From positions 1-11,764 of the forward strand of contig SXJQ01000183.1 in assembly GCA_005779345.1 (NCBI GenBank): DNA of 11,764 nt, written 5' to 3'. Origin of the DNA: Actinomycetota bacterium (lineage in GTDB: Bacteria > Actinomycetota > Acidimicrobiia > IMCC26256 > PALSA-610). This document shows, in pieces, positions 5,296 through 11,764 of the stretch (the first letter of the stretch is position 1; every line of letters starts with the position of its first letter). The notes beneath the pieces were generated by a model. That model was not told the origin of the DNA and ran no database searches. It saw only the letters and a program-made list of their open reading frames with translations. Both the position numbers and the translations under genes were made by a program.

Positions 5296-6546
5296 ATGAC
5301 CGCCCCCGAGATGACTGGCACCGAGATGACTGGCACCGAGCCTCGCACCGCGGCCGACCTCCCGCTGATCGTGAGCGTCGACGACCACGTGGTCGAGCCG
5401 GCGCACCTCTGGCAGACCTGGTTGCCCGACCGCTTCAAGGAACGCGGTCCGCGCGCCGAGCGCCGGGGGATCGGCGCGATGAAGCACATCGGCGGCGGGG
5501 CCTATGAGCAGTCGTTCGACGACAACGGGCCCCAGGCCGACTGCTGGGTCTATGAGGATCTCGTCTACATCAACAAGCGTCACGTCGCCGCGGTCGGCTT
5601 CGAGCGCGACGAGATGGAGATGGTGCCGATCACGTACGAGGAGATGCGTCCGGGCTGCTACGACCCGAAGGCCCGACTCGCCGACATGGACGTCAACCAT
5701 GTCGAGGCATCGCTCTCGTTCCCGACGTTCCCGCGGTTCTGCGGGCAGACGTTCTCCGAAGGGACCGACAAGGAACTCGGACTCGCGTGCGTCGAGGCGT
5801 ACAACGACTGGATGATCGAGGAATGGTGCGGCGACAGCGGCGGCCGCCTCGTCCCGCTCACGCTCATTCCACTCTGGGACGTCGACCTCGCGGTCGCGGA
5901 GGTCGAACGGTGCGCGGCGAAGGGATCGCACGCCGTTTGCTTCAGCGAGATTCCGCCGCACCTCGGCCTGCCGAGCATCCACTCCGGCTACTGGGATCCG
6001 TTCTTCGCGGCGTGCCAGTCGACCTCGACGGTGATCAACATGCACATCGGCTCGTCGTCGCGCATGCCCGCGACATCGGCCGACGCTCCGGTCGCGGTCG
6101 CTGCAACGTTGAGCTTCGGCAACGCGATGGCGTCGATGGCCGACTTCTTGTTCAGCGGTGTGCTCGTGCGATTCCCCGAGATCACGCTCGCGTACAGCGA
6201 AGGACAGATGGGGTGGATCCCCTACATCCTCGAGCGCGCCGACGACGTGTGGCGAGAGCACCGCGCGTGGGGTGGCGTGAAGGACATCGTCCCGGACCCG
6301 CCGAGCACCTACTACTACAAGAGCATGTATGCGTGCTTCTTTCGCGATCGTCACGGGCTCGACAGCCTCGACAAGGTCGGCGAGGACAACGTCACGTTCG
6401 AGACCGACTACCCCCACACCGACAGCACCTGGCCCAATACCGCGGCGATCGCGCTCGACATGATGGGCCACCTGCCGTCGGCGACGGTGCGCAAGATCGT
6501 GCGCGGCAACGCGATCCGCATGCTCGGGCTCGATCTCGAGGCGTGA
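5296..6546 (+). CDS. Amidohydrolase-2 family metal-dependent hydrolase/decarboxylase
   Basis: This 416-aa cytoplasmic protein is of the amidohydrolase_2 (ACMSD/gamma-resorcylate decarboxylase-like) TIM-barrel family. Family members hydrolyse or decarboxylate cyclic or aromatic acids using a divalent metal. The first-strand metal motif is SVDDHVVEP, with D29 and H31 in the DxH variant. Later candidate ligands are H250 (NMHIGSSS) and D371/H374 in the highly typical stretch FETDYPHTDSTWPN. AYSEGQMGWIPYILERAD (299-316) and the C-terminal NAIRMLGLD are also typical of the group found in actinobacterial lipid and terpenoid catabolic clusters. It has a strong Shine-Dalgarno sequence and is the first gene after a dyad operator. 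Its stop overlaps the next gene's GTG, which places it in one operon with two double-hotdog proteins. The substrate is unknown. Confidence 0.9.
   Translation: MTAPEMTGTEMTGTEPRTAADLPLIVSVDDHVVEPAHLWQTWLPDRFKERGPRAERRGIGAMKHIGGGAYEQSFDDNGPQADCWVYEDLVYINKRHVAAVGFERDEMEMVPITYEEMRPGCYDPKARLADMDVNHVEASLSFPTFPRFCGQTFSEGTDKELGLACVEAYNDWMIEEWCGDSGGRLVPLTLIPLWDVDLAVAEVERCAAKGSHAVCFSEIPPHLGLPSIHSGYWDPFFAACQSTSTVINMHIGSSSRMPATSADAPVAVAATLSFGNAMASMADFLFSGVLVRFPEITLAYSEGQMGWIPYILERADDVWREHRAWGGVKDIVPDPPSTYYYKSMYACFFRDRHGLDSLDKVGEDNVTFETDYPHTDSTWPNTAAIALDMMGHLPSATVRKIVRGNAIRMLGLDLEA
5307..5336 (+). repeat. 15-bp perfect tandem duplication in the amidohydrolase 5' end
   Basis: The unit CGAGATGACTGGCAC occurs at 5307-5321 and 5322-5336, then CGAG follows. 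It encodes the repeated peptide EMTGT near the N-terminus, keeps the frame, and creates two extra in-frame ATGs. It lies before the conserved domain, so it probably does not affect catalysis. Confidence 0.9.
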
Positions 6547-7352
6547 CCCTCGCCGGCCCCGTCGTCTATCCGCCTCAGCACCACATGCTGCGCGACCTGC
6601 GCATCGAGTTCGAGCACGGGGCACACGAGTCGCGAGCCTGGATCCCAGCTGCCGCGGAAGCCGCCGACGCTCGCGGCCACGTGCGTACCGGTGTGCTGGC
6701 GACGCTCGTCGACGTGATCGGTGGCGGTCTCGCCGCGCTCGCAGCGGCGCCTGGCTGGATCGCCACGGCCGATCTCACGCTGCACACGCTCGTGCCGATC
6801 CTCGCCGGGCGGCACACGACGCTCGCAGCAGTCGGCCGGGTGCTGCGCGCCGGTCGGACCACGGTCGTGATCGAGTGCGCGATCACGAGCGAGCCCGACC
6901 CTCCGCCGGCCGCGTTCGCGACGATGACGTTCTCGATCTTGGAGCGACGCGACGTGAACCCGGTATTGGTCGCCGCCGACGGCGACCCCGTCCGTCAGAG
7001 CATGGCGACCGCGACCTCGCGCTTCGATCGCCCGCTGCTCGACGCGTTCGGGATCCGGGTGCTGGCGCCCGGCGTGACCGAACTCGACGTGTCGCCCTAC
7101 GTCGTCAACTCGCTCGGCGCCGTGCAGGGCGGCGCGCTCGCGACGCTGGCCGAGCTCGCGGCGGAGTCGCTCGACCCGAACGGGCTCGCTGCCACCGTCG
7201 ACCTGCAGATCGGGTACCTGGCGCTGGCCAAGGACGGTCCGGTCCGTGCGATCGCTCGCGCGCTGGGCGAAGGCGTTGCGCGCGTCGAGGTGGTCGACCT
7301 CGGTCTCGACCGGGTGTCGACGGTGGCGCTGACCCGGCAGGCCGTCCGATGA
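6543..7352 (+). CDS. Double-hotdog thioesterase-like protein A (PaaI-like, two domains)
   Basis: This 269-aa protein contains two hotdog-fold domains of the PaaI acyl-CoA thioesterase type. Domain 1 has the central helix motif HVRTGVLATLVDVIGG (46-61) with acid D57, then the strands ATADLTLHTLVP and TTLAAVGRVLRAGRTTVVIEC. Domain 2 has LGAVQGGALATLAELAAES (191-209) with E204, then ATVDLQIGYLALAK and VRAIARALGEGVARVEVVD. Family enzymes hydrolyse acyl-CoA thioesters, and a double-hotdog subunit stands in for a normal dimer. The usual HGG is VRTG in domain 1 and VQGG in domain 2, so activity is not certain. The start is the GTG at 6543-6545, overlapping the amidohydrolase stop as GTGA. The frame is open further upstream, but that is a shadow of the amidohydrolase. 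The stop overlaps the next start as ATGA. Confidence 0.87.
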   Translation: MTLAGPVVYPPQHHMLRDLRIEFEHGAHESRAWIPAAAEAADARGHVRTGVLATLVDVIGGGLAALAAAPGWIATADLTLHTLVPILAGRHTTLAAVGRVLRAGRTTVVIECAITSEPDPPPAAFATMTFSILERRDVNPVLVAADGDPVRQSMATATSRFDRPLLDAFGIRVLAPGVTELDVSPYVVNSLGAVQGGALATLAELAAESLDPNGLAATVDLQIGYLALAKDGPVRAIARALGEGVARVEVVDLGLDRVSTVALTRQAVR

Positions 7353-8203
7353 GTGCCGTGCACGATCCCTCGATCGGGCGAGGCGTCGCTCGCTTCGTCG
7401 GCGTCGACATGACCGAAGTCGGCGACTGGGAGCGTGGCGAGGTCGTGCTCGAAGCCGAAGCCCGGGTCGGCGACCATCTGCGTGGGCCCGATGGTGGGTT
7501 GCTCACCGGCGCGCTGCTCACGATGTGCGACAACGTCGCGGGGTTCTGCGGCGGACTCGCGGCGCTTCCCGACGGTTGGGTCGTCTCGACCAACCTCATG
7601 GTGCGCCGCGGTCGGCTCGCATTGCGCAGCGATCGTCTCACGTTTCGGTCGACGGTGCTGCGTCGCGGCCGCTCGGCCGCGGTCACCGATGTCGTCGTCG
7701 CCGACAGCGACGGGCCGATCGCGGTCGGCACGCTCACCTCGGCCGTGTTGGTTCCGGCCGAGGGCGTGCCGCGTTGGGAACGGCCCGCGCGGCTCCATCA
7801 CGTCGCCGGGCCCGAGGGTTCGGGTGGGCCCGAGCCCGGCTTGGAGCACTTCTCCGACTGGCTCGGACTGCGCGCGGTCGCGGATCCGAACGTTGGTCCA
7901 CACGCAGGTGCGCGTGGTGTCGAGATCGACGTGTTCGACGGATTGCGCAACCCGTGGGGCATCGTGCACGGAGGTGTGACCGCGTCGCTCATCGATGCCG
8001 CGGGTCTGGCCGCGGTCGCGGGGCCCGGCGTGGTCACCGATGCGACCGTCCACTTCCTGGCTCCGGCGCGGATCGGCCCGGTCGTCGCGAACGGCACCGT
8101 GCTCGGCACCCGGGCCGACGGCGACGTGGTGCGGATCGAGGTGCGCGACGCCGGCCAGGATCGCACCACCGCGGTGGCCGTCTGCACCGTGCAGCGGCGC
8201 TGA
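7349..8203 (+). CDS. Double-hotdog thioesterase-like protein B (PaaI-like, two domains)
   Basis: This 284-aa protein is the second consecutive double-hotdog protein and seems distantly related to protein A. Domain 1 has RGPDGGLLTGALLTMCDNVAG (45-65) with D61, followed by VVSTNLMVRRG and LRSDRLTFRSTVLRRGRSAAVTDV. A Gly/Pro-rich linker (about 154-165) leads to domain 2. This carries the best-preserved motif of the four, NPWGIVHGGVTASLIDAAG (201-219) with H207 and D216, and the strands VVTDATVHFLAPARIG and VRIEVRD. It probably supplies thioesterase activity on an acyl-CoA or related thioester; the substrate is not known. The ATG at 7349-7351 overlaps the preceding stop by four bases, so translation is coupled. 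It is the last gene of the operon and ends 9 bases before a convergent gene. Confidence 0.88.
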   Translation: MSAVHDPSIGRGVARFVGVDMTEVGDWERGEVVLEAEARVGDHLRGPDGGLLTGALLTMCDNVAGFCGGLAALPDGWVVSTNLMVRRGRLALRSDRLTFRSTVLRRGRSAAVTDVVVADSDGPIAVGTLTSAVLVPAEGVPRWERPARLHHVAGPEGSGGPEPGLEHFSDWLGLRAVADPNVGPHAGARGVEIDVFDGLRNPWGIVHGGVTASLIDAAGLAAVAGPGVVTDATVHFLAPARIGPVVANGTVLGTRADGDVVRIEVRDAGQDRTTAVAVCTVQRR

Positions 8204-8212
8204 ACGCGACCG

Positions 8213-8983
8213 TCAGGTGATTTCGGCGCCGCCACCGTTGTCGCCGGCGAGTGCCTCGAGCATGGCGAGTTGCGCGTCGATGCCGTCGGCGACATCGGAC
8301 AATGCGTCGCGGGCGATCTCGATGCGGCCGCGAACCTCGACCAGGTAGTCGGCGCCGCCCGCGCCGTCGGCGAGATCGTCGACCGTCATGCCGAGCACGA
8401 CATCGGCGATCCCGGCGACGTCGACCATCTCGAGGCGGATTCGGAGCTCGGCGACGATTGCGTCGGCGTCGGCGATCCCCGCGAGGGTGAGCGCGGCACC
8501 CAGATCATCGAGCCTCGCACCCAACACCGAGTGGCGCGTCTCGATGCGGTCGAGCCGAGCGACGAAGCGGAACTGGCGTTCGAGGAAGCGGATCGGGCGG
8601 CGGTCCTGGACGACCAGGCACGGTTGTCGCAGCGCCGCCATCGTCGTCGCGGTCGCGATCCTGGCAACCTGCGCATCGAGGTCGCGACGCGCCTCGTCGA
8701 CGAGGACCGCGAGCGCGTCGCGGTGCGGATCGTGCAATCGGCGGTTCGCTCCGATCTCGACCGCGAGCGCGTCGAGGTGTCGGGCCCGCCGCCGGGCGTC
8801 GCGCGTACATACCGCCTGCGCGCGGTGGATGGCGCGGGCAGCGCGTGACTCGGTGCTGTCGGCCGACGCGACCTCCCGAGACCGAGGCGCCCGGGCGTCC
8901 GCGGTGGTCGCCGAGCCGACAACGCCGACCGCGACCAATGCCGCGACCGCGAACCGCTGGTGAATCCGACCGCCGATCGGCAC
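8213..8983 (-). CDS. Exported alanine-rich helical protein of unknown function
   Basis: I do not recognise a family. The 256-aa product begins with a clear signal peptide: RIHQR, then the hydrophobic stretch FAVAALVAVGVVGSA, and a likely cleavage site after TADA at residue 30. The mature part is almost entirely predicted helix, rich in Ala, Arg, Asp and Leu. It has long amphipathic stretches at about 44-115, 131-165, 172-190 and 213-246 that could pack as coiled coils or a helical bundle. It has two cysteines, C59 and C122, which could pair outside the membrane. The acidic C-terminus ends GDNGGGAEIT. The GTG start is supported by GGGGGAG six bases upstream. The gene is monocistronic and convergent with the thioesterase operon. 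The strong export signal and ribosome binding site make it real. Confidence 0.78.
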   Translation of the reverse strand: MPIGGRIHQRFAVAALVAVGVVGSATTADARAPRSREVASADSTESRAARAIHRAQAVCTRDARRRARHLDALAVEIGANRRLHDPHRDALAVLVDEARRDLDAQVARIATATTMAALRQPCLVVQDRRPIRFLERQFRFVARLDRIETRHSVLGARLDDLGAALTLAGIADADAIVAELRIRLEMVDVAGIADVVLGMTVDDLADGAGGADYLVEVRGRIEIARDALSDVADGIDAQLAMLEALAGDNGGGAEIT

Positions 8984-8988
8984 GACAT

Positions 8989-8995
8989 CTCCCCC
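8989..8995 (-). promoter_or_regulatory. Shine-Dalgarno (GGGGGAG) for the exported helical protein
   Basis: Read on the minus strand, GGGGGAG sits 5 bases before the GTG at 8981-8983. It is one of the few clear ribosome binding sites in the window and supports the GTG start, which begins exactly at the signal peptide. An out-of-frame ATG lies between the two. Confidence 0.6.
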
Positions 8996-9062
8996 GAACG
9001 CGAATCCAGCTCGACCCGTACGCGTATCGGCCGATCCGGCACCGTTGCTCGAGGAGGCGGGT

Positions 9063-9093
9063 CACCCGTGGGGCGCGTGGTGACGGGTGTCAC
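9063..9093 (-). terminator. Possible weak hairpin downstream of the SnoaL-like gene
   Basis: Two competing stems can form in this stretch: CACCCGT (9063-9069) with ACGGGTG (9083-9089), or GTGAC (9080-9084) with GTCAC (9089-9093) around a GGGT loop. The site is just beyond the stop of the minus-strand SnoaL-like gene, where a terminator is expected. There is no T-tract, so this is only a possibility. The rest of the 121-base gap holds the upstream region of the helical protein. Confidence 0.25.
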
Positions 9094-9104
9094 GGAGATC
9101 CGAG

Positions 9105-9566
9105 TCAGATCGACGTGGGGAGCTCGCCGGGAAGCTGGCCGCCCGCCGCGAGCCAACGTTCGAACAACGCCGTCGCCTCGTTGGGGTTGTAGATGTCTTC
9201 CTGGCGGGAGAAGCAACCGTTCCCTGCGTAGGTGAGGATCGTCACGCAGCCGAAGCGGTATTGCTCGTCGCCGCCCGCGGGGTCGGGGAGCACCTGCCAG
9301 GGGTAGAACACGACGCGGTCGCCCTCGATCACGTGCCAGGCCACGGGGAACGACATCATCGGCACCATTGCCATGACGGTCGTGATGGTCTCGCGGATCT
9401 TCTCGCGGCCCACGATCGTGCCGTAGTGGTGTTCCTCCCACACGCAGTCCTCGGTGTGGAGGTCGGACCACAGGTTCCAGTCGGCGGCGTCGCCCGCCGC
9501 GACGATCGCCCGGTACGCGGCCTCGACCTCGTCGCGAGGGTGCGCCGGCCGGGCTTGGTGGGTCAT
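9105..9566 (-). CDS. SnoaL/NTF2-like family protein
   Basis: This 153-aa protein has the cone-shaped NTF2-like fold. A first helix (DEVEAAYRAIVAAGDAADWNLWSDLHTEDCVWEEHHYG, residues 12-49) ends in the usual sheet entry. Then comes IVGREKIRETITTVMA (51-66), typical of SnoaL-like proteins that read G.e.I...... The later strands are SFPVAWHVIEGDRVVFYPWQVLP and YRFGCVTILTYAGNGCFSRQEDIYNP. Family members include polyketide cyclases, ketosteroid isomerases, limonene-epoxide hydrolases and non-catalytic binders. Polar residues D36, H46, H47 and D124 could line the pocket, but I cannot assign a reaction. The ATG at 9564-9566 overlaps the stop of the upstream reductase gene and is preceded by GGGAAGG at 5 bases. 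Strong coupling suggests it acts on the same substrate or product as that enzyme. Confidence 0.85.
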   Translation of the reverse strand: MTHQARPAHPRDEVEAAYRAIVAAGDAADWNLWSDLHTEDCVWEEHHYGTIVGREKIRETITTVMAMVPMMSFPVAWHVIEGDRVVFYPWQVLPDPAGGDEQYRFGCVTILTYAGNGCFSRQEDIYNPNEATALFERWLAAGGQLPGELPTSI

Positions 9567-10630
9567 CGGAGCCTTCCCAGGCCGGTCCCGGTGACGAGCG
9601 GCAGATCGAGCGCGCTCAGGAGCCCCGCGGGAGCGGCGCACACCGCGGGGATGGCGTTGACGACTCGGGCGGCGGTGCCGACGATCCCGGCGGTGTTGTG
9701 ATCGCCGTCGTCGCCTTCCATCTGCAGCTCGAGGACATAGCGCGGCGATCCCTCGACGACGATCCGGTAGCCACCGTGGCCGGGTGGGGCGGGCCAATCC
9801 GGTGCGAGGTCGTCGGCCATGCGGGTCACGTGTTCGATCACGAACCGCGGCTCGTCGTCGACGATGCCCTGGATCTCGAACCGCAACGCCGCCATCGTGC
9901 CCTCCGCGACGGTGCCGACCGGGCCGACGATGTCGCGCGGCGCGGCGCGTTTCTCGATGATCTCCTCGACGCGGTCGAGCTGCACGCCGCACCCGGCGGC
10001 GAGCTGGTGCACGACCGGACCCCACGCGAAGGTGAGGGCGCCGGGGAACAGCAGCAGCGGCGTGTGATCGAGTGGGTGACCGAACCCCATCGTGTCGAAC
10101 AGCACGGTGGCCTGGTCGTAGGTGTCGTAGTTGAGGATCTCGAGCACGCGGATCGAATCGATGCGCTCGCACACGCCGCTGAGAGCGAGCGGGAACAGGT
10201 CGTTGGCGAAGCCGGGGTCGATCCCCGACGTGAAGCACGACGCGTTGCCGCGCTCGCAGGCGGCTTCGAGCTTCGCCGTGAGGCCGGGGTGCGCGGCCGG
10301 CGGATAGACGAGGGGCACGATGCTCGTCGACACGACGTTGATCCCGCGTTCGAGCACGCGCACGAGGTCGTTGCGGGCCTCCATCGGACGGAGATCGGCG
10401 GTTGCGCAGTACACGACGCAGTCGGGGGCGGTCGCGAGCGCCGCGTCGACATCTCGGGTTGCGATCACGCCACACGGCGCGAGTCCGGCGATCTCGCCCG
10501 CGTCGCGTCCAGCCTTGGATTCGCTGTGCACGACCAGGCCCACGAGGTCGAGTTCGGGATGGCGAAGGGTTTGGCGCAGCGCGGACATCCCGACATTGCC
10601 GGTGCCCCAGATCACGACCCGGTGTGTCAC
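9563..10630 (-). CDS. NAD(P)-dependent DapB/diaminopentanoate dehydrogenase-like oxidoreductase
   Basis: This 355-aa protein has an N-terminal Rossmann fold with the dinucleotide motif GTGNVG at residues 9-14, then DLVGLVVHSESKAGRDAGEIAG. The strand-loop CVVYCATADLRPMEARNDLVRVLERGINVVST (71-102) and the hinge GIDPGFANDLFPLALSG (136-152) match the dihydrodipicolinate reductase-like group, which includes 2,4-diaminopentanoate dehydrogenase. It lacks the compact length of true DapB (about 250-270 aa), so a lysine-pathway role is unlikely. Proteins of this group are common in actinobacterial catabolic clusters, and their substrates are largely unknown. The GTG at 10628-10630 is the only possible start, because TGA lies in frame at 10658-10660. 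No good ribosome binding site precedes it; a 12-codon upstream frame may couple translation. It overlaps the SnoaL-like gene by four bases. Confidence 0.85.
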   Translation of the reverse strand: MTHRVVIWGTGNVGMSALRQTLRHPELDLVGLVVHSESKAGRDAGEIAGLAPCGVIATRDVDAALATAPDCVVYCATADLRPMEARNDLVRVLERGINVVSTSIVPLVYPPAAHPGLTAKLEAACERGNASCFTSGIDPGFANDLFPLALSGVCERIDSIRVLEILNYDTYDQATVLFDTMGFGHPLDHTPLLLFPGALTFAWGPVVHQLAAGCGVQLDRVEEIIEKRAAPRDIVGPVGTVAEGTMAALRFEIQGIVDDEPRFVIEHVTRMADDLAPDWPAPPGHGGYRIVVEGSPRYVLELQMEGDDGDHNTAGIVGTAARVVNAIPAVCAAPAGLLSALDLPLVTGTGLGRLR

Positions 10631-10661
10631 GGTCGTGTCGCCCGCGTCGGCGGTGTGTCAC
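10620..10661 (-). repeat. 11-bp direct repeat duplicating the start region of the reductase gene
   Basis: CGGTGTGTCAC (plus strand) occurs at 10620-10630 and again at 10651-10661. Read on the minus strand, each copy begins GTGACACACCG, which encodes MTHR. The spacing of 31 bases is not a multiple of three, so only the downstream copy opens the reductase frame. It may be the trace of a small duplication, or chance. Confidence 0.7.
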
Positions 10662-10665
10662 TCAT
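10627..10665 (-). CDS. Possible 12-codon leader ORF coupled to the reductase gene
   Basis: ATG at 10663-10665 opens MSDTPPTRATRP and stops at TGA 10627-10629, which overlaps the reductase GTG as GTGA. AGGA lies 7 bases upstream of this ATG, whereas the reductase GTG has no ribosome binding site of its own. Ribosomes could therefore load here and reinitiate at the reductase start. It contains no run of codons suggesting amino-acid attenuation. This may be coincidence in GC-rich DNA. Confidence 0.3.
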   Translation of the reverse strand: MSDTPPTRATRP

Positions 10666-10681
10666 GCCGACATCCTGGCAT

Positions 10682-10704
10682 GCGCGGCCCGACCGGCGCC
10701 GCGC
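10682..10704 (-). terminator. GC-rich hairpin after the GGDEF-EAL gene
   Basis: A perfect 7-bp stem, GCGCGGC (10682-10688) with GCCGCGC (10698-10704), encloses a 9-base loop that can fold further. It begins two bases after the minus-strand stop at 10707-10709. There is no T-tract, but such hairpins are frequent 3' ends in high-GC actinobacteria. Confidence 0.4.
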
Positions 10705-10706
10705 CG

Positions 10707-11764
10707 TCAACCCGCGCGTTGCAGCGGAGCGGTGAGGAGCGCGGCGAACGCCGCCTCGGGGACCGGCCGCCCGTACCAGTAGCCCTGCGCGGCGTCGGCA
10801 CCGAGCGCGACGAGCTCGGCGTGTTGCTCGGGCGTCTCGACGCCCTCCGCGATCACCTGCATGTCGACGGCGTGCGCGAGCGCGATGACCGCCGCGACGA
10901 TGCCGCGACTCGCGCGGTCGGTCGCGGCGCCGGCGACGAAGCTGCGATCGATCTTCAGGATGTCGGCCGGCAGGTCGCGGACATGGGCGAGGCTCGAGTA
11001 GCCGGTTCCGAAGTCGTCGATCGCCACGCTCACGCCGCTCTGCTTGACCCGTTCGAGGGTCGACACCGCCGGGAGCAGGCTGCCGCGCGCCGCGCGCTCC
11101 AGCATGGTCGTCTCGGTGACCTCCACGCAGAGGCGATCGGGGGTGAGGCGGTGGGCATCGAGGGCGGCAAAGGCGATGTCGACGAAATCGGGATCCGCGA
11201 GTTGCGCCGCCGAGAGGTTCACCGCGACGCCGATCGTCGGGTCGCGGAACCGCGCGCACGCCGCGATCGACTCGTTCACGATCCACGTTCCGAGCCCGAG
11301 GTCGAGACCGGCGTCCTCGGCGATCGGGAGGAAGTCCGCCGGGCTGAGCAACCCGAGCCTGGGGTGCTCCCAGCGCACGAGCGCCTCCGAACCGACGATC
11401 CGTCGTTCCGGGAGGCGGACCACCGGCTGGAAGTACATGCGAAAGCCGGCCGCGGCGGGGTCGTCGGCGATCGCCTCGACGAGATCCTCGGCGAGCTCGC
11501 GTCGCTGCGCGACGGGGAGGGTCGTGACGACGGGTGCGCCACGTCGGCGCTGCTTCACCCGGTACATCGCGGCATCGGCCTCGGCGAGCAGTCCCTCGGC
11601 GGTCGGTGCCGCAGTGCCGACCGCGAACCCGACGCTCGCGAACACCTGCGCGGTGACGCCCCCGATGCCGATCGGCTCGGCGACGGTGGCTTCGATGCGG
11701 TGCGCGATCGAGGTCGGGGTGCGGGGGTCGTCGATGTCTTCACACACGAGCACGAACTCGTCGC
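10707..11764 (-). CDS. GGDEF-EAL cyclic-di-GMP signalling protein (5' truncated by window edge)
   Basis: The window cuts this gene inside the GGDEF motif: the last bases encode DEFVLVCEDIDD. The rest of the cyclase domain is visible through LLAEADAAMYRVKQRRRG. Counting from the V of VLVCEDIDD, an EAL phosphodiesterase domain covers about residues 103-345. Its metal and substrate residues all seem intact: SEALVRW (E123), NLSAAQL (N179), EVTETTML (E211), DDFGTGYSSL (D246, D247), LKID (K267), EGVE (E303) and QGYWYGRP (Q323). EAL domains hydrolyse c-di-GMP to pGpG, so this domain is probably active. Whether the GGDEF domain makes c-di-GMP cannot be judged, because its first half and any sensor domain lie outside. 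The gene is followed by a GC-rich hairpin and is probably separate from the reductase operon. Confidence 0.95.
   Translation of the reverse strand, partial: DEFVLVCEDIDDPRTPTSIAHRIEATVAEPIGIGGVTAQVFASVGFAVGTAAPTAEGLLAEADAAMYRVKQRRRGAPVVTTLPVAQRRELAEDLVEAIADDPAAAGFRMYFQPVVRLPERRIVGSEALVRWEHPRLGLLSPADFLPIAEDAGLDLGLGTWIVNESIAACARFRDPTIGVAVNLSAAQLADPDFVDIAFAALDAHRLTPDRLCVEVTETTMLERAARGSLLPAVSTLERVKQSGVSVAIDDFGTGYSSLAHVRDLPADILKIDRSFVAGAATDRASRGIVAAVIALAHAVDMQVIAEGVETPEQHAELVALGADAAQGYWYGRPVPEAAFAALLTAPLQRAG

Noticed and set aside
5787..6542. Upstream extension of the first double-hotdog frame inside the amidohydrolase gene
   Set aside because: The extension is arginine-rich shadow sequence. The GTG at 6543 with its GTGA overlap begins the recognisable domain.
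9018..9034. TACGCGTA palindrome upstream of the exported helical protein as an operator
   Set aside because: Only 8 bases are symmetric and the flanks do not extend the match.
9102..9110. Second copy of the GTCAGAT operator half-site near the SnoaL-like gene
   Set aside because: Only one half matches, and it overlaps the stop codon of the SnoaL-like gene with no opposing arm.
1..11764. tRNA, rRNA, CRISPR arrays, insertion sequences or phage genes
   Set aside because: I saw no repeat-spacer pattern, no cloverleaf-like T-arm sequence, no transposase motifs and no terminal inverted repeats. Coding style is uniform across the window.

Overview
The window is very GC-rich, densely packed bacterial DNA, with most genes separated by fewer than 80 bases or overlapping by 4 bases. 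The Actinobacteria-type families (DUF2505, DUF3817, a NUDIX protein with an NrtR-like winged helix), the use of GTG starts and -10 boxes placed only 6-8 bases from start codons all point to a high-GC actinobacterium. The mix of catabolic-looking genes makes class Acidimicrobiia my best guess, but that is inference. I see no mobile element, CRISPR array, tRNA or rRNA; this looks like ordinary chromosome.

Layout. (1) 1-1518 (+): the last ~505 codons of typA/bipA, a ribosome-associated translational GTPase. (2) 1573-3129 (+): an exported FG-GAP/integrin-alpha-like seven-bladed propeller. (3) 3133-4016 (-): a DUF3817 membrane protein translationally coupled to a DUF2505 protein, probably from a leaderless promoter. 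(4) 4041-5160 or further (-): a NUDIX hydrolase with an NrtR-like winged helix, followed by an unrecognised 148-aa protein. (5) 5234-8203 (+): a promoter with a perfect dyad operator driving an amidohydrolase-2 family protein and two consecutive double-hotdog thioesterase-like proteins, all joined by 4-base start/stop overlaps. (6) 8213-8983 (-): an exported, alanine-rich helical protein of unknown function. (7) 9105-10630 (-): a DapB/diaminopentanoate-dehydrogenase-like oxidoreductase coupled to a SnoaL/NTF2-like protein. (8) 10707-11764 (-): a GGDEF-EAL cyclic-di-GMP protein cut by the window edge inside its GGDEF motif.

How the genes may work together. Blocks 5 and 7 look like parts of catabolic pathways for CoA-linked or cyclic substrates (metal-dependent hydrolase or decarboxylase, thioesterase-like hotdogs, an NAD(P)-dependent reductase, a SnoaL-like fold). 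The substrate cannot be read from the sequence. The most distinctive feature is block 5. A 9-3-9 perfect inverted repeat overlaps the -10 box, which suggests a repressed, inducible operon. Its two thioesterase-like genes together encode four hotdog domains with unequal active-site motifs. The gene for the predicted repressor is not recognisable in the window, although the divergent NUDIX/winged-helix gene is one candidate. The start of that NUDIX gene is itself unclear.
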